Positions 1 to 7,605 of a DNA stretch of 11,600 nucleotides are shown here, piece after piece (the first letter of the stretch is position 1; the number at the start of each line of letters is the position of its first letter). The translations under genes were made by a program, and so were the position numbers. Below the pieces are notes generated by a model. The model searched no databases. It was not told the origin of the DNA and was given only the letters and a program-made list of their open reading frames with translations. This DNA is from Chloroflexota bacterium (lineage in GTDB: Bacteria; Chloroflexota; Anaerolineae; Promineifilales; Promineifilaceae): the NCBI GenBank assembly GCA_008501785.1, contig QQUD01000160.1, positions 1 through 11,600 of the forward strand. Direction: 5' to 3'.

Positions 1-1092
1 TAAAAATTCATCAATCACGGAAAACAGTTCTTCCATATCTGCCATTTGCATATCACCCATGTGCGCAATGCGGAAGTTCTTGCCTTTCAACGCACCGTAC
101 CCATTCGAGATGATCATGCCGCGTTCGCGGAGGAAGGCGTTTAGTGCGGGAATGTCGTAATTATTGTCGTTGCTGATGCAGGTTACGGTTGGCGACCGGT
201 AGCCCTCCGGTGCAAACAGGGTCAGACCGCGTGATTTGGCCCATTCGATGGTGCGATCTCGCATGGCGAGATGTCGTGCATAGCGATTTTCCATGCCTTC
301 GGTCATCATATCGTCGAGCTGTTTGTCGAGGGCGTAAAGGAGGGAAACGGCCGTTGTCGCTGGCGTCTGATTCTTCACCAAATATTTTTCCAAAACCAGG
401 AAGTCAAAATACCAACCCCGTCCCGGCACGGATTTCGCTTTTGCCATCGCGCGGTCAGAAACAGCCGCAAATGCCAAGCCTGCTGGTAAAGCGAACGCCT
501 TCTGACTGCTCGTGAGCAACACATCCAAATCCCATGCGTCAAACGGAATCGCGACGCCAGCCATGCTGCTAACAGCATCCACCAGAATCATAATTTCTGC
601 CCCATTCGGAGCTTGACGCACGACTTTGGCAATTGCTTCAATCGGATTTGTCACGCCTGTACTCGTTTCATTGTGCGCAATCGTGATCGCATCAAACTCG
701 CCGCTGGCGAGCCTTTCAGCAACCGCTTCTGGCAAAACAGGTTGACCCCATTCCGCTTCCAGCACTTCATTTTCACGACCACAGCCCACAGTGATTTCCT
801 GCCAGCGTTTACTGAAAGCGCCATTCACACAATTCAAGACTTTCTTGTTGGTCACATTCCGAATCGCCGCTTCCATAAATCCCGTACCTGTCGAAGCATT
901 GATCAGCACACGCTTCTCCGTCATAAACACGGTACGCAGTTTAGGTCGAATACGGCCAATCAGGTCCAGGCATTCCGGCATCCGATGCCCAATCATCCAA
1001 TCTGTTTGTGCATCCAACACCTCGGGCCGTACTTCGGTCGGCCCTGGAATATATAACTTGACGTGTTTGTTAGCTCTAACTTTCTTGCTCAT
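1..1092 (-). CDS. Class V aminotransferase, alanine/serine-glyoxylate type (3' end beyond window)
   Basis: A PLP-dependent fold-type I enzyme that probably transfers an amino group to glyoxylate (donor alanine or serine), giving glycine. The frame is open from an ATG at 1092 to the window edge, 364 codons, so nearly full length for the family (about 360-390 residues). Visible features are an N-terminal IPGPTEVRPEVL stretch, the phosphate-binding NASTGTGFMEAA near residues 65-76, HNETSTG at 140-146, the PLP-ring Asp172 in VDAVSS, and the Schiff-base Lys198 in SSQKAF. The C-terminal part has a glyoxylate-aminotransferase-like RIAHMGD. It follows gcvPB on the same strand after 110 bp containing an inverted repeat, so it may be co-transcribed or separately expressed. 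Substrate preference cannot be read from sequence; a PucG-like (S)-ureidoglycine:glyoxylate activity is the main alternative. Confidence 0.88.
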   Translation of the reverse strand, partial: MSKKVRANKHVKLYIPGPTEVRPEVLDAQTDWMIGHRMPECLDLIGRIRPKLRTVFMTEKRVLINASTGTGFMEAAIRNVTNKKVLNCVNGAFSKRWQEITVGCGRENEVLEAEWGQPVLPEAVAERLASGEFDAITIAHNETSTGVTNPIEAIAKVVRQAPNGAEIMILVDAVSSMAGVAIPFDAWDLDVLLTSSQKAFALPAGLAFAAVSDRAMAKAKSVPGRGWYFDFLVLEKYLVKNQTPATTAVSLLYALDKQLDDMMTEGMENRYARHLAMRDRTIEWAKSRGLTLFAPEGYRSPTVTCISNDNNYDIPALNAFLRERGMIISNGYGALKGKNFRIAHMGDMQMADMEELFSVIDEFL

Positions 1093-1107
1093 TTTGATTC
1101 TCCTATA

Positions 1108-1190
1108 AGCATGTCAGCATGTCCGCACTTCAGCATGTCAGCCAGAAAAACTCTAGCTGATTTACTGACTAGCTGACATGCTGACATACT
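1108..1190. repeat. Inverted array of 8-bp words (AGCATGTC), hairpin-forming
   Basis: The left side is a tandem array of AGCATGTC: units at 1108-1115 and 1116-1123, a degenerate unit at 1124-1131, a unit at 1132-1139, then AGCC. The right side is the same word inverted: GACTAGCT (1167-1174), GACATGCT (1175-1182), GACATACT (1183-1190). A 13-bp perfect stem pairs 1130-1142 with 1172-1184 around a loop of about 29 nt. It lies between the stop of gcvPB (1203) and the start of the aminotransferase (1092). It could terminate or attenuate transcription, or stabilise the upstream mRNA end. No long U-run follows, so a simple intrinsic terminator is not clearly shown. Confidence 0.8.
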
Positions 1191-1202
1191 AATTTCTTAT
1201 CT

Positions 1203-2639
1203 CTACCCCACGTAACAAAGAACTGGTCGACGGGCAGCAGTCACTTCATCAAGGCGCGTAACAGGAGCTGTCATTGGGGCCAAGTGCAGCAATTCTGGGT
1301 TGGTTCGTGCTTCTTCAGCGTTTTTTGCCAACACATCTGCAAAAACGTCCATCGTCTCTTTGCTTTCTGTTTCAGTCGGCTCAATCATCAATGCATCATG
1401 TACAATCAGCGGGAAGTAGTTTGTTGGCGGATGCTGCCCATAATCAATCAGTCTTTTAGCGACATCCAATGCACGGACATCTGTACCTTCCACATCACCA
1501 TGTGCCACAAACTCATGCATACAGGTGCGATCCACAGCAATCTTGAAATGTGGTGCCACCTTTTTCATGAGGTAATTGGCGTTCAGTACAGCATTTTCGG
1601 AAACAGCACGCAGGCCATCGGCACCCATCATGCGAATGTAGGTGTAGGCGCGTAGGAAAATGCCATAGTTGCCGTAAAATGCTTTGATTTGTCCAATAGA
1701 TTTCTCTGGGGTGACAAATTTGTATGCATCGCCTTCTTTGGCGACGATGGGGCCAGGGAGGAAGGGTGCCAATTCGGCCGTTACGCCAACTGGCCCACTG
1801 CCGGGGCCACCACCACCATGTGGCGTGGAAAAGGTTTTGTGCAGGTTGTAATGCATCACATCAAATCCCAAATCGCCAGGACGCGCAATGCCCAAAATCG
1901 CATTAAAATTCGCACCATCACCATACATTAAGCCGCCACAATCGTGAACGGTTTGGCATACTTCCAATACCTGCTCTTCAAAAAGGCCCAGCGTATTGGG
2001 ATTGGTTAACATCATGCCGACAACAGTGTCGTCACAAGCTGCTTGCAGCGCTGCCATATCAACATTGCCTCGGTCATCTGAGGGAATTTCGACGACAGTA
2101 TACCCACTCATAGCGCTCGATGCGGGGTTTGTGCCATGCCCGGAGTCAGGAATGAGAATCTTGTTGCGTTTGAAGTCACCCCGGCTTTCATGATAAGCTC
2201 GCATAATCAGCACACCAGCAAATTCACCATGCGCTCCAGCTGCTGGCTGCAAACTCGCTTGCGCGAAACCGGCAATTTCAGCCAGTGCTTCTTGCAAGTT
2301 GTAAATCATTTCCAGGCTGCCCTGTACAGTTTCTTCGGGCTGCAAAGGATGCACCTGGGTCAACCCTTCAATCGAAGCTGCTTTTTCATTCACTTTGGGG
2401 TTGTACTTCATCGTACAAGACCCGAGCGGGTAAAAAACGGTGTCGATGGAATAATTCTTTTGGCTGAGATGGGTGTAGTGACGGACAAAATCGAGTTCGC
2501 TCACCTCTGGCAATGCAACTGCGTCGCGTAGATAGCCTTCCGGCATCGGTGCTTCTGGCACATCCAGTTCTGGCAGCGTGTAGGCAGTACGGCCTGGTAC
2601 AGAAATTTCAAATAGTAAGGTTTCTGGTTTTTCATTCAT
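1203..2639 (-). CDS. gcvPB: Glycine dehydrogenase (decarboxylating) subunit 2, GcvPB
   Basis: The PLP-carrying half of the P-protein. With GcvPA it decarboxylates glycine and passes the aminomethyl group to the lipoyl arm of GcvH. It has 478 residues, the normal length for the split subunit. Visible are FYPLGSCTMKYNP at about 69-81, the family motif SGHGTNPASS at 166-175, NPNTLG at 213-218, and the PLP lysine Lys268 in NLHKTFSTPHGGGGPG. The C-terminal part carries the usual HEFV, TNYFP and EPTETES segments. The ATG at 2639 is preceded by AAGGA at good distance, and only 13 bp separate it from the gcvPA stop, so the two subunits should be translated together. The stop is TAG. Confidence 0.97.
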   Translation of the reverse strand: MNEKPETLLFEISVPGRTAYTLPELDVPEAPMPEGYLRDAVALPEVSELDFVRHYTHLSQKNYSIDTVFYPLGSCTMKYNPKVNEKAASIEGLTQVHPLQPEETVQGSLEMIYNLQEALAEIAGFAQASLQPAAGAHGEFAGVLIMRAYHESRGDFKRNKILIPDSGHGTNPASSAMSGYTVVEIPSDDRGNVDMAALQAACDDTVVGMMLTNPNTLGLFEEQVLEVCQTVHDCGGLMYGDGANFNAILGIARPGDLGFDVMHYNLHKTFSTPHGGGGPGSGPVGVTAELAPFLPGPIVAKEGDAYKFVTPEKSIGQIKAFYGNYGIFLRAYTYIRMMGADGLRAVSENAVLNANYLMKKVAPHFKIAVDRTCMHEFVAHGDVEGTDVRALDVAKRLIDYGQHPPTNYFPLIVHDALMIEPTETESKETMDVFADVLAKNAEEARTNPELLHLAPMTAPVTRLDEVTAARRPVLCYVG

Positions 2640-2652
2640 GATTCGTTTCCTT

Positions 2653-3990
2653 CTATGCCGATGCCAGTGCGGCTACCAGTTGATCGATTTGCTCACGAGA
2701 ATTCATCTCGGTTACACAGAGGAGCATTTCGTTTTCAGCATGGGGATAATCTTTTTGCAAGTCGTAGCCACCGATGATCTCATTTTGCAGCAATGCGGCA
2801 TTGATTTCGGCGACGGGTTTGGGACATTTAACGACGAATTCGTTAAAGAACGGTCCGTCTTGGGCGAGTTCATAGCCATCCAGCTTGGCAATGGCGGCCG
2901 CAGCGTAGTGGGCTTTGTGATAGCATTGTTCGGCCACTTCGCGGATGCCTTGTTTGCCCATGTAGGCCATGTACATGCCAGCCATGAGCGCCACGAGGCC
3001 CTGATTGGTACAAATATTGCTGGTCGCTTTTTCACGACGAATATGCTGCTCACGCGGCGTGAGGGTTAACACAAATCCACGCCGCCCTTCGGTGTCGGTG
3101 GTTTCGCCAACCAGACGACCGGGCATTTTGCGCATTAATTTTTTATTGGCAGCAAAAACACCGAGATATGGACCACCAAAATTGAGGCCGCTGCCGAGCG
3201 GCTGCCCTTCAGCAACAACGATGTCTGCGCCGTATTCGGCTGGGGGTGTGATTAAGCCGAGGCTCATGATAGGATTTGCTACGACCACAAGCAATGCGCC
3301 AACGGCATGAACAGCATCGGCCAACCCGTCTACATCAAGCAATGCGCCGAAGAAGTCGGGGTTTTGCACGATGAGGCAGGCGGTGCTTTTATCGAGCATC
3401 CCTTTCAAATCAGCCAGTGTTGCTTGCAGATTTTCATCACCAGTGATGTTCACGTCATCGCCAGGGAGGTAGGTGCGTAAGGTGCGCCGATATTGTGGAT
3501 CGATGGTCGGCGAAACGATGATTTTGCTGCGCTTACCGCGTGTGGCGTTGAGGGACATGATGGCGGCTTCGGCCATTGAGGTGGCTCCGTCGTAATGGCT
3601 GGCGTTGACGACATCCATGCCGGTTAATTCGGCCATCATGCTTTGATATTCAAAGATGGCTTGCAGCGTGCCCTGGCTCACTTCGGGCTGATAGGGTGTG
3701 TAGGCGGTGATGAATTCGCCGCGTGTTGCCAGATGTGGAATGGCGCTGGGGACGAAGTGGTTGTAGGCACCTGCTCCCAAGAAAGATGCGACATTGTTTG
3801 TGCTTTGATTTTTACGGGCCAATGCATTGAGTTCGGCCAGGACTTCCATTTCAGATGCTGCTTTGGGCAGGTTCAGATCAGGAAATCGTTTGTCTTCCGG
3901 CACATCGTGAAATAAATCGGCCACGGATTTGACACCAATGGTTTCCAGCATTTCGAGCCGGTCTGTGTCGGTTGTGGGAAGGAATGGCAT
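2653..3990 (-). CDS. gcvPA: Glycine dehydrogenase (decarboxylating) subunit 1, GcvPA
   Basis: The non-PLP partner of the two-subunit P-protein, completing the active site contributed by GcvPB. I place the start at the ATG at 3990 (445 residues, normal for the family). A longer frame reaches 4050, but its first 20 residues lie on the gcvH coding region and look unrelated to GcvPA. The chosen ATG has an AGGAGA ribosome-binding site and begins 2 bp after the gcvH stop. Motifs seen are FLGAGAYNHFVPS (70-82), YTPYQPEVSQGTLQ (97-110) and NASHYDGATS (129-138). Further on come the NPDFFG, EGQPLG and GGPYLG segments and a RREKATSNICTNQ stretch. The close packing with gcvH and gcvPB indicates one operon. 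Confidence 0.97.
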   Translation of the reverse strand: MPFLPTTDTDRLEMLETIGVKSVADLFHDVPEDKRFPDLNLPKAASEMEVLAELNALARKNQSTNNVASFLGAGAYNHFVPSAIPHLATRGEFITAYTPYQPEVSQGTLQAIFEYQSMMAELTGMDVVNASHYDGATSMAEAAIMSLNATRGKRSKIIVSPTIDPQYRRTLRTYLPGDDVNITGDENLQATLADLKGMLDKSTACLIVQNPDFFGALLDVDGLADAVHAVGALLVVVANPIMSLGLITPPAEYGADIVVAEGQPLGSGLNFGGPYLGVFAANKKLMRKMPGRLVGETTDTEGRRGFVLTLTPREQHIRREKATSNICTNQGLVALMAGMYMAYMGKQGIREVAEQCYHKAHYAAAAIAKLDGYELAQDGPFFNEFVVKCPKPVAEINAALLQNEIIGGYDLQKDYPHAENEMLLCVTEMNSREQIDQLVAALASA

Positions 3991-3992
3991 GG

Positions 3993-4379
3993 TTACTCTC
4001 CTGATTCGAGGTGTTCGGTGTAGGCTGCGGCTGTTAAAAGTTGGTCCCATTCACTTAAATCGCTGGGTTTGAATTTGACGAGCCATGCGGCACCGTAGGG
4101 GTCTGAGTTGACCAGTTCGGGTTCATCGATAATGGCCTCGTTGATTTCTGCGATTTCGCCGCTCATGGGCAGGTAGAGGTCGGCTGCGGCTTTGACGGAT
4201 TCGATAACGCCGTAGGAATCGCCTTTGCTATATGCGTCGCCAACGTCTGGCAGTTCGAGGTAAACGATGTCGGACAGCTGATCTTGTGCGTGGTCGCTGA
4301 TACCGGCGACGATCAAGTCTCCTTCTTTGCGAACCCATTCATCGGATTTTGTGTAACGTGCTTGTGAATCGATTTTCAT
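3993..4379 (-). CDS. gcvH: Glycine cleavage system H protein (lipoyl carrier)
   Basis: A small lipoylated carrier that shuttles the aminomethyl group from the P-protein to the T-protein and is reoxidised by dihydrolipoamide dehydrogenase. It has 128 residues, the standard size. The lipoylation site is Lys63 in GVIESVKAAADLY, followed by the hairpin-loop PMSGEI and the C-terminal helix region with WLVKF. The ATG at 4379 has a GGAG ribosome-binding site 7 nt upstream. No lipoate synthase, lipoate ligase or L-protein gene is in the window, so those steps must be encoded elsewhere. The gene is separated from gcvT by 177 bp holding a 105-bp repeat, but only 2 bp separate its stop from gcvPA. Confidence 0.98.
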   Translation of the reverse strand: MKIDSQARYTKSDEWVRKEGDLIVAGISDHAQDQLSDIVYLELPDVGDAYSKGDSYGVIESVKAAADLYLPMSGEIAEINEAIIDEPELVNSDPYGAAWLVKFKPSDLSEWDQLLTAAAYTEHLESGE

Positions 4380-4442
4380 GTTTTGTCTCCAGATAATGTT
4401 TGTTGTTTATTGGTTTAATAGGATTTTATGGAATAGACATTA

Positions 4443-4547
4443 CCTGTAGCGGCGGGTCTTGTACCCGCCCTGTCGTGGGTGATGACGAGAGGACGAGGAC
4501 AAGAGTGCGACCACAAAAGGGCGACCACGAGGGTGCGCCCCTACAGG
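4443..4547. repeat. 105-bp palindromic repeat element with CCTGTAG termini
   Basis: The ends are inverted repeats: CCTGTAGCGGCG at 4443-4454 and its near complement CGCCCCTACAGG at 4536-4547 (11 of 12 pairs). Inside are a hairpin GCGGGT-cttgt-ACCCGC (about 4452-4468), a direct repeat GCGACCAC (4507-4514 and 4521-4528, 14 bp apart), and a right-hand stem GGGCG...CGCCC. There is no coding frame of note. The element sits 9 bp past the gcvT stop and well ahead of gcvH, so transcripts across the operon would carry its hairpins. This looks like a MITE- or REP-like non-autonomous repeat. I see no clear target-site duplication. Confidence 0.7.
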
Positions 4548-4556
4548 GGCAATTCC

Positions 4557-5693
4557 TTAATAGCTAATTTGTTCGCGGCGGTAGGCGGGGATATAAAACG
4601 GCCGTTTCACCACCACAGCCTTCCTTGCTTTTCCACGCACGACAATTTCAAAATGTGTGCCAATTTTGGCTAACTTTCGGGGAACATAGGCCAATCCGAC
4701 AAAGCGCTGCGAAGTGGGGGCTAACATGCCAGTGGTGACAATCCCAACTTCCTCGCCTTCGTAGGTAACGGGGTAGCCGTGGCGCGGAATGCCTCGATCA
4801 ATCATTTCAAAACCGACGAGAGCGCGTGACGGCCGTTCCAACTTAATCTTGAGCAGCGCATCGCGGCCAATGAAGTTCTTGTCAAACCCCACCGCAAACG
4901 AAAGGCGTGCTTCAATGGGCGAGATGTCGGCTGCAATTTCGTGGCCGTAAAGCGGCATGCAGGGTTCAAAGCGCAGACTGTCGCGGGCGGCCAGCCCAAT
5001 TGCGATCACGCCATCCGCTTCACCCTCAGCTAGAATACCTTCCCACACCTTAACGGCGTGTTCGGCGGGGAAGTAGAGTTCGAAGCCGTCTTCGCCAGTG
5101 TAGCCGGTGCGGCCGAACAGGACTTGTACGTCGTCAAAGATGGTGTCGGAAACGGCCGTAAACCGTGGCACTTCGCTCAATTTCACTTGCGTCAGCCGAT
5201 CCAAAATCTCGGGGGCTTTCGGCCCTTGAAAAGCCAGCATGTACGTTTCGTCGGAGATGTCGGTAACGGTCACGTCAAAGCCAACGGCTTGAGTTTTTGC
5301 CCAGGTGACATCCTTTTTGCGGTTGTCGGCGTTGATAGCGATGAAGAAATAAGCTCCTCCATCTGCATCAGACAATTTATACACAAAAACGTCATCCACA
5401 ATCCCGCCATCGGGATAACACATCAACGAGTAATGTGCATCGTACAGATCCATTTGGCGCACGTCATACGTGATCAGCCAATTGACAAATGCTTCCGCAT
5501 CGGGGCCACGCACTTCCATTTGTCCCATATGATCAATGTCAAACAAACCAGCCGCTTCACGGGTTGCCCGGTGTTCCTCAATGGGACCAGTTGGATACTG
5601 CACCGGCATCTCCCAGCCAGCAAACGGAACCATCCGTCCGCCGTGTGCGACGTGCCAATCATATAAATTGGTTTGTTTTAAGGCTTTAGCCAT
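4557..5693 (-). CDS. gcvT: Aminomethyltransferase, glycine cleavage T protein
   Basis: Takes the aminomethyl group from lipoyl-GcvH, releases ammonia and makes 5,10-methylenetetrahydrofolate. It has 378 residues, a little longer than the E. coli protein. The GcvT fold is shown by MVPFAGWEMPVQY near 21-33, FDIDHMGQMEVRG at 51-63, the catalytic-type Asp100/Asp101 in GGIVDD, and FTGRTGYTGEDGFELY-like segments in the middle. Next come GLAARDSLRFE, then VGFDKNFIGRDAL, and a C-terminal GIVTTGMLAPT barrel. The ATG at 5693 has GGAGG 7 nt upstream. It is the first gene of the gcv group, preceded by 254 bp without a gene that should hold the operon promoter. Confidence 0.97.
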   Translation of the reverse strand: MAKALKQTNLYDWHVAHGGRMVPFAGWEMPVQYPTGPIEEHRATREAAGLFDIDHMGQMEVRGPDAEAFVNWLITYDVRQMDLYDAHYSLMCYPDGGIVDDVFVYKLSDADGGAYFFIAINADNRKKDVTWAKTQAVGFDVTVTDISDETYMLAFQGPKAPEILDRLTQVKLSEVPRFTAVSDTIFDDVQVLFGRTGYTGEDGFELYFPAEHAVKVWEGILAEGEADGVIAIGLAARDSLRFEPCMPLYGHEIAADISPIEARLSFAVGFDKNFIGRDALLKIKLERPSRALVGFEMIDRGIPRHGYPVTYEGEEVGIVTTGMLAPTSQRFVGLAYVPRKLAKIGTHFEIVVRGKARKAVVVKRPFYIPAYRREQISY

Positions 5694-5947
5694 TATGTTG
5701 CCTCCACAGCTTTGAAAATTTCATGATTTTGCGCTTGAATGACAATCTAAAAACATTGTGTTTCTGCAAGTGCAAACCGGCATCTTTTCTGACAGCAAAA
5801 AAATGCCTTAACTTTGTTCAAAATATCACAAAGGCGGTAAGGGCTACATAAAGAAAGAATAAAGAAAGTATAAGGGTTTTTCAGTGTATGAAGTGGGAGG
5901 ATTGCTTGTGCAAAAGCTGGTTAGAAAAGAAGAGAGGAAAAATTAGT
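5694..5947 (-). promoter_or_regulatory. Non-coding leader and probable promoter region of the gcv operon
   Basis: A 254-bp gap between the response regulator stop and gcvT. It is AT-rich and holds no credible gene. Read on the minus strand it contains CTTTCTTT twice with an 11-bp period (plus-strand AAAGAAAG at 5850-5857 and 5861-5868), then an inverted repeat CTTTGT...ACAAAG (5812-5817 and 5828-5833, 10-nt loop). Tandem repeats about one helical turn apart are what OmpR-family regulators usually bind, so this is a candidate operator for the adjacent regulator. The hairpin lacks a U-run and is a weak terminator candidate. I looked for a glycine riboswitch and could not recognise one. I could not fix the -35/-10 boxes with confidence. 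Confidence 0.35.
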
Positions 5948-6646
5948 TTAGGTGAAGCGGTACCCAACCCCAGGTTCTGTCAAAATATGCTTGGGGTGGA
6001 TTGTATCTTGCTCGATTTTGCGCCGCAGTTGGGAAATAAAGACGCGCAAGTATTCCCGTTCATCCCCGTACTCTGGCCCCCAAACAGATTGTAATAAATC
6101 ACGATGGGTAATCACTTTGCCTTCATTTTTTGCCAAATAATACAGCAAGTCATATTCAGTTGGTGTCAGATGAATTTCGCTGCCATTGACTGTGACTTGA
6201 CGTGAATCGGAATCGATGAGCAAATCGTCAGACGTAATCAGATTTAATTTTTGAGGTTTACCGACTCGATAAGCCGCCCAACGTCTTAAAGTGGATCGGA
6301 CTCTGGCTAAAAATTCTCCCATGCTAAAAGGCATAACCAGGTAGTCGTCTGCACCCAAATCTAACGCATCGATTTTCATCTTTTCGGAACCAACTGTAGA
6401 CAGCACAATAATGGGTGCCAAGCTAGCTTCGCGTACTTGCCGACAGATGGCTAAACCATCTGCATCCAATGTGTTGAAATCTAAATTGAGAATATGAAGG
6501 TCAAAGTCTGTATCCGAAATCATTAATTGCGTTTCTTCGCCATCAAAGGCAATCGAAACCTCATAACCACGGCTTACCAGATTCCGTCGTAATGTACGCA
6601 AAATATTCGGATCGTCATTGATTAACAATATTTTTGTTGAAGTCAT
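5948..6646 (-). CDS. OmpR/KdpE-family response regulator with atypical receiver (Lys->Met)
   Basis: A two-domain DNA-binding regulator of 232 residues. The receiver keeps the acidic pocket Asp11/Asp12, the phosphoacceptor Asp56 (in NLDFNTLDADG) and Ser83. The otherwise near-invariant Lys of the KPF motif is Met105: the sequence reads ADDYLVMPFSMGEF, and the codon is ATG. The Pro of the usual LP loop after Asp56 is also replaced. The C-terminal winged helix (about 135-232) is canonical: LTPTEYDLLYYLAKNEGKV, WGPEYGDEREYLRVFISQL and EPGVGYRF. It follows a degenerate sensor gene by 47 bp and precedes gcvT. I see no strong ribosome-binding site at the ATG at 6646, so coupling to the upstream gene is possible. 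A phosphorylation-independent or unusually regulated output is an inference. Confidence 0.92.
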   Translation of the reverse strand: MTSTKILLINDDPNILRTLRRNLVSRGYEVSIAFDGEETQLMISDTDFDLHILNLDFNTLDADGLAICRQVREASLAPIIVLSTVGSEKMKIDALDLGADDYLVMPFSMGEFLARVRSTLRRWAAYRVGKPQKLNLITSDDLLIDSDSRQVTVNGSEIHLTPTEYDLLYYLAKNEGKVITHRDLLQSVWGPEYGDEREYLRVFISQLRRKIEQDTIHPKHILTEPGVGYRFT

Positions 6647-6693
6647 TTTGTCTAAGCTACAATGCCAGAGATAACCTCTTCAAAGGAAGAAAA

Positions 6694-7482
6694 CTACAGT
6701 TGCTGCGTTGATGCAAGATTGATAGCAATAGGAATAGACAAACAAAGTGTCGTGTTTTTTTCTGCTGTATTTTGCCGACATAATTCAATGTTTTGCAAAT
6801 AAAGGATTCGACAAGCAGTCATTAGTTTAAGCGTGTTTTCGGGCAAAATTTGATGCACGATTGTGGAAATATCATTTGATTGTGCAAATAATTGAAGAAT
6901 TATCGAAATTATTGATGGTTTCAAATCATCAATCTGCAATTGCCAACCTGTTGTTGATTCTGTAACCTGAAGAGAGAGTTGGGTCACTTCTTTATCTTCG
7001 CTAATGATGGCCTCAATGAGTAACCCTAAAGCGACAGACAAGTATTGATAATCAACCAGGATCGGCTTTCCATCAGGAGGATAGTTGGCAGCTATTTTGA
7101 CGCCGCGTTCGTTTTTAGCAAAGTTGTCCTGAATTGTGACCAAAATTTCTTGGAGCATGTTTGGTTCGGTTTCGATTTCCAAGGTTTTTGCTTGGCTGCG
7201 AAACGCGAGGGTCATTAAGACAATTAGATCGGACAGTTCATCTGTGCTGCTGTCAATCGCTTGCAAAAATTCATATTGGGTGGTTTCGTCCCAAAAGATG
7301 TCGTAGTCCATAAGGCTGGAAACGGCCGTTTTCACAGAAGTAGACGCACGTTGCAGCCTATTCCCAATTTGAACCAGCAAATACCAAATCGCTTGATTGT
7401 TTGTTCGTAATTGGTTTAACTCGTTTTGTAGATTCTGGACTTGCTTTTGCAAATCTTGCGCTTGACCACTTGCTCCGGTCAT
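6694..7482 (-). CDS. Degenerate histidine-kinase-like protein (no His, no ATP-binding boxes)
   Basis: A 262-residue soluble protein. Residues 8-30 form a Gln/Leu/Asn-rich coiled coil. Residues 38-98 match the dimerisation/phosphoacceptor domain of KdpD-like kinases: IGNRLQRASTSVKTAVSSL aligns with the usual ISHELRTPLxSIKGAVSSL, placing Asn41 at the His position, followed by DYDIFWDETTQYEFLQAID. Residues 101-255 follow the ATPase-domain order, but the N-box is LLIEAII, the G1 box is DDLKPSI (both Gly lost), and the G2 box is ENTLKLMTACRILYL (Gly lost). There are no membrane segments and no obvious input domain. The start has GGAAGGA 7 nt upstream. The frame is intact and has a good ribosome-binding site, so it is probably a functional pseudokinase acting as a partner or scaffold for the adjacent regulator; this role is inferred. 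Confidence 0.82.
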   Translation of the reverse strand: MTGASGQAQDLQKQVQNLQNELNQLRTNNQAIWYLLVQIGNRLQRASTSVKTAVSSLMDYDIFWDETTQYEFLQAIDSSTDELSDLIVLMTLAFRSQAKTLEIETEPNMLQEILVTIQDNFAKNERGVKIAANYPPDGKPILVDYQYLSVALGLLIEAIISEDKEVTQLSLQVTESTTGWQLQIDDLKPSIISIILQLFAQSNDISTIVHQILPENTLKLMTACRILYLQNIELCRQNTAEKNTTLCLSIPIAINLASTQQL

Positions 7483-7485
7483 TAA

Positions 7486-7563
7486 TTATCCTTCCATTTT
7501 TATAATTCCAACCCACATAACTTTACCTTGCTTATTCAATATAACAACTTGCATAAAAGGCAT
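7486..7563 (-). CDS. Possible 25-residue leader ORF ahead of the kinase-like gene
   Basis: An ATG at 7563 opens 25 codons ending at TAA 7486-7488, which lies 3 bp before the kinase-like ATG and overlaps the spacer after its ribosome-binding site. The peptide, MPFMQVVILNKQGKVMWVG and a short tail, looks protein-like. The frame stays open upstream to a TAA at 7618-7620. It has no recognisable ribosome-binding site of its own. It could be a translated leader, the remnant of a lost N-terminal gene, or chance. Confidence 0.2.
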   Translation of the reverse strand: MPFMQVVILNKQGKVMWVGIIKMEG

Positions 7564-7605
7564 TGTATGAGTCGTGTGACGTTGCTTTTTGCCTAAGTAT
7601 TGGCG

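Noticed and set aside
3991..4050. N-terminal extension of GcvPA overlapping gcvH
   Set aside because: The added residues are out-of-frame gcvH sequence; the ATG at 3990 has a proper ribosome-binding site and gives the family length.
5058..5666. Plus-strand 202-codon frame opposite gcvT
   Set aside because: It is a shadow of the well-conserved gcvT coding strand, without domain features.
5694..5947. Glycine riboswitch upstream of gcvT
   Set aside because: Expected by analogy with other bacteria, but I could not recognise the conserved core or paired aptamers.
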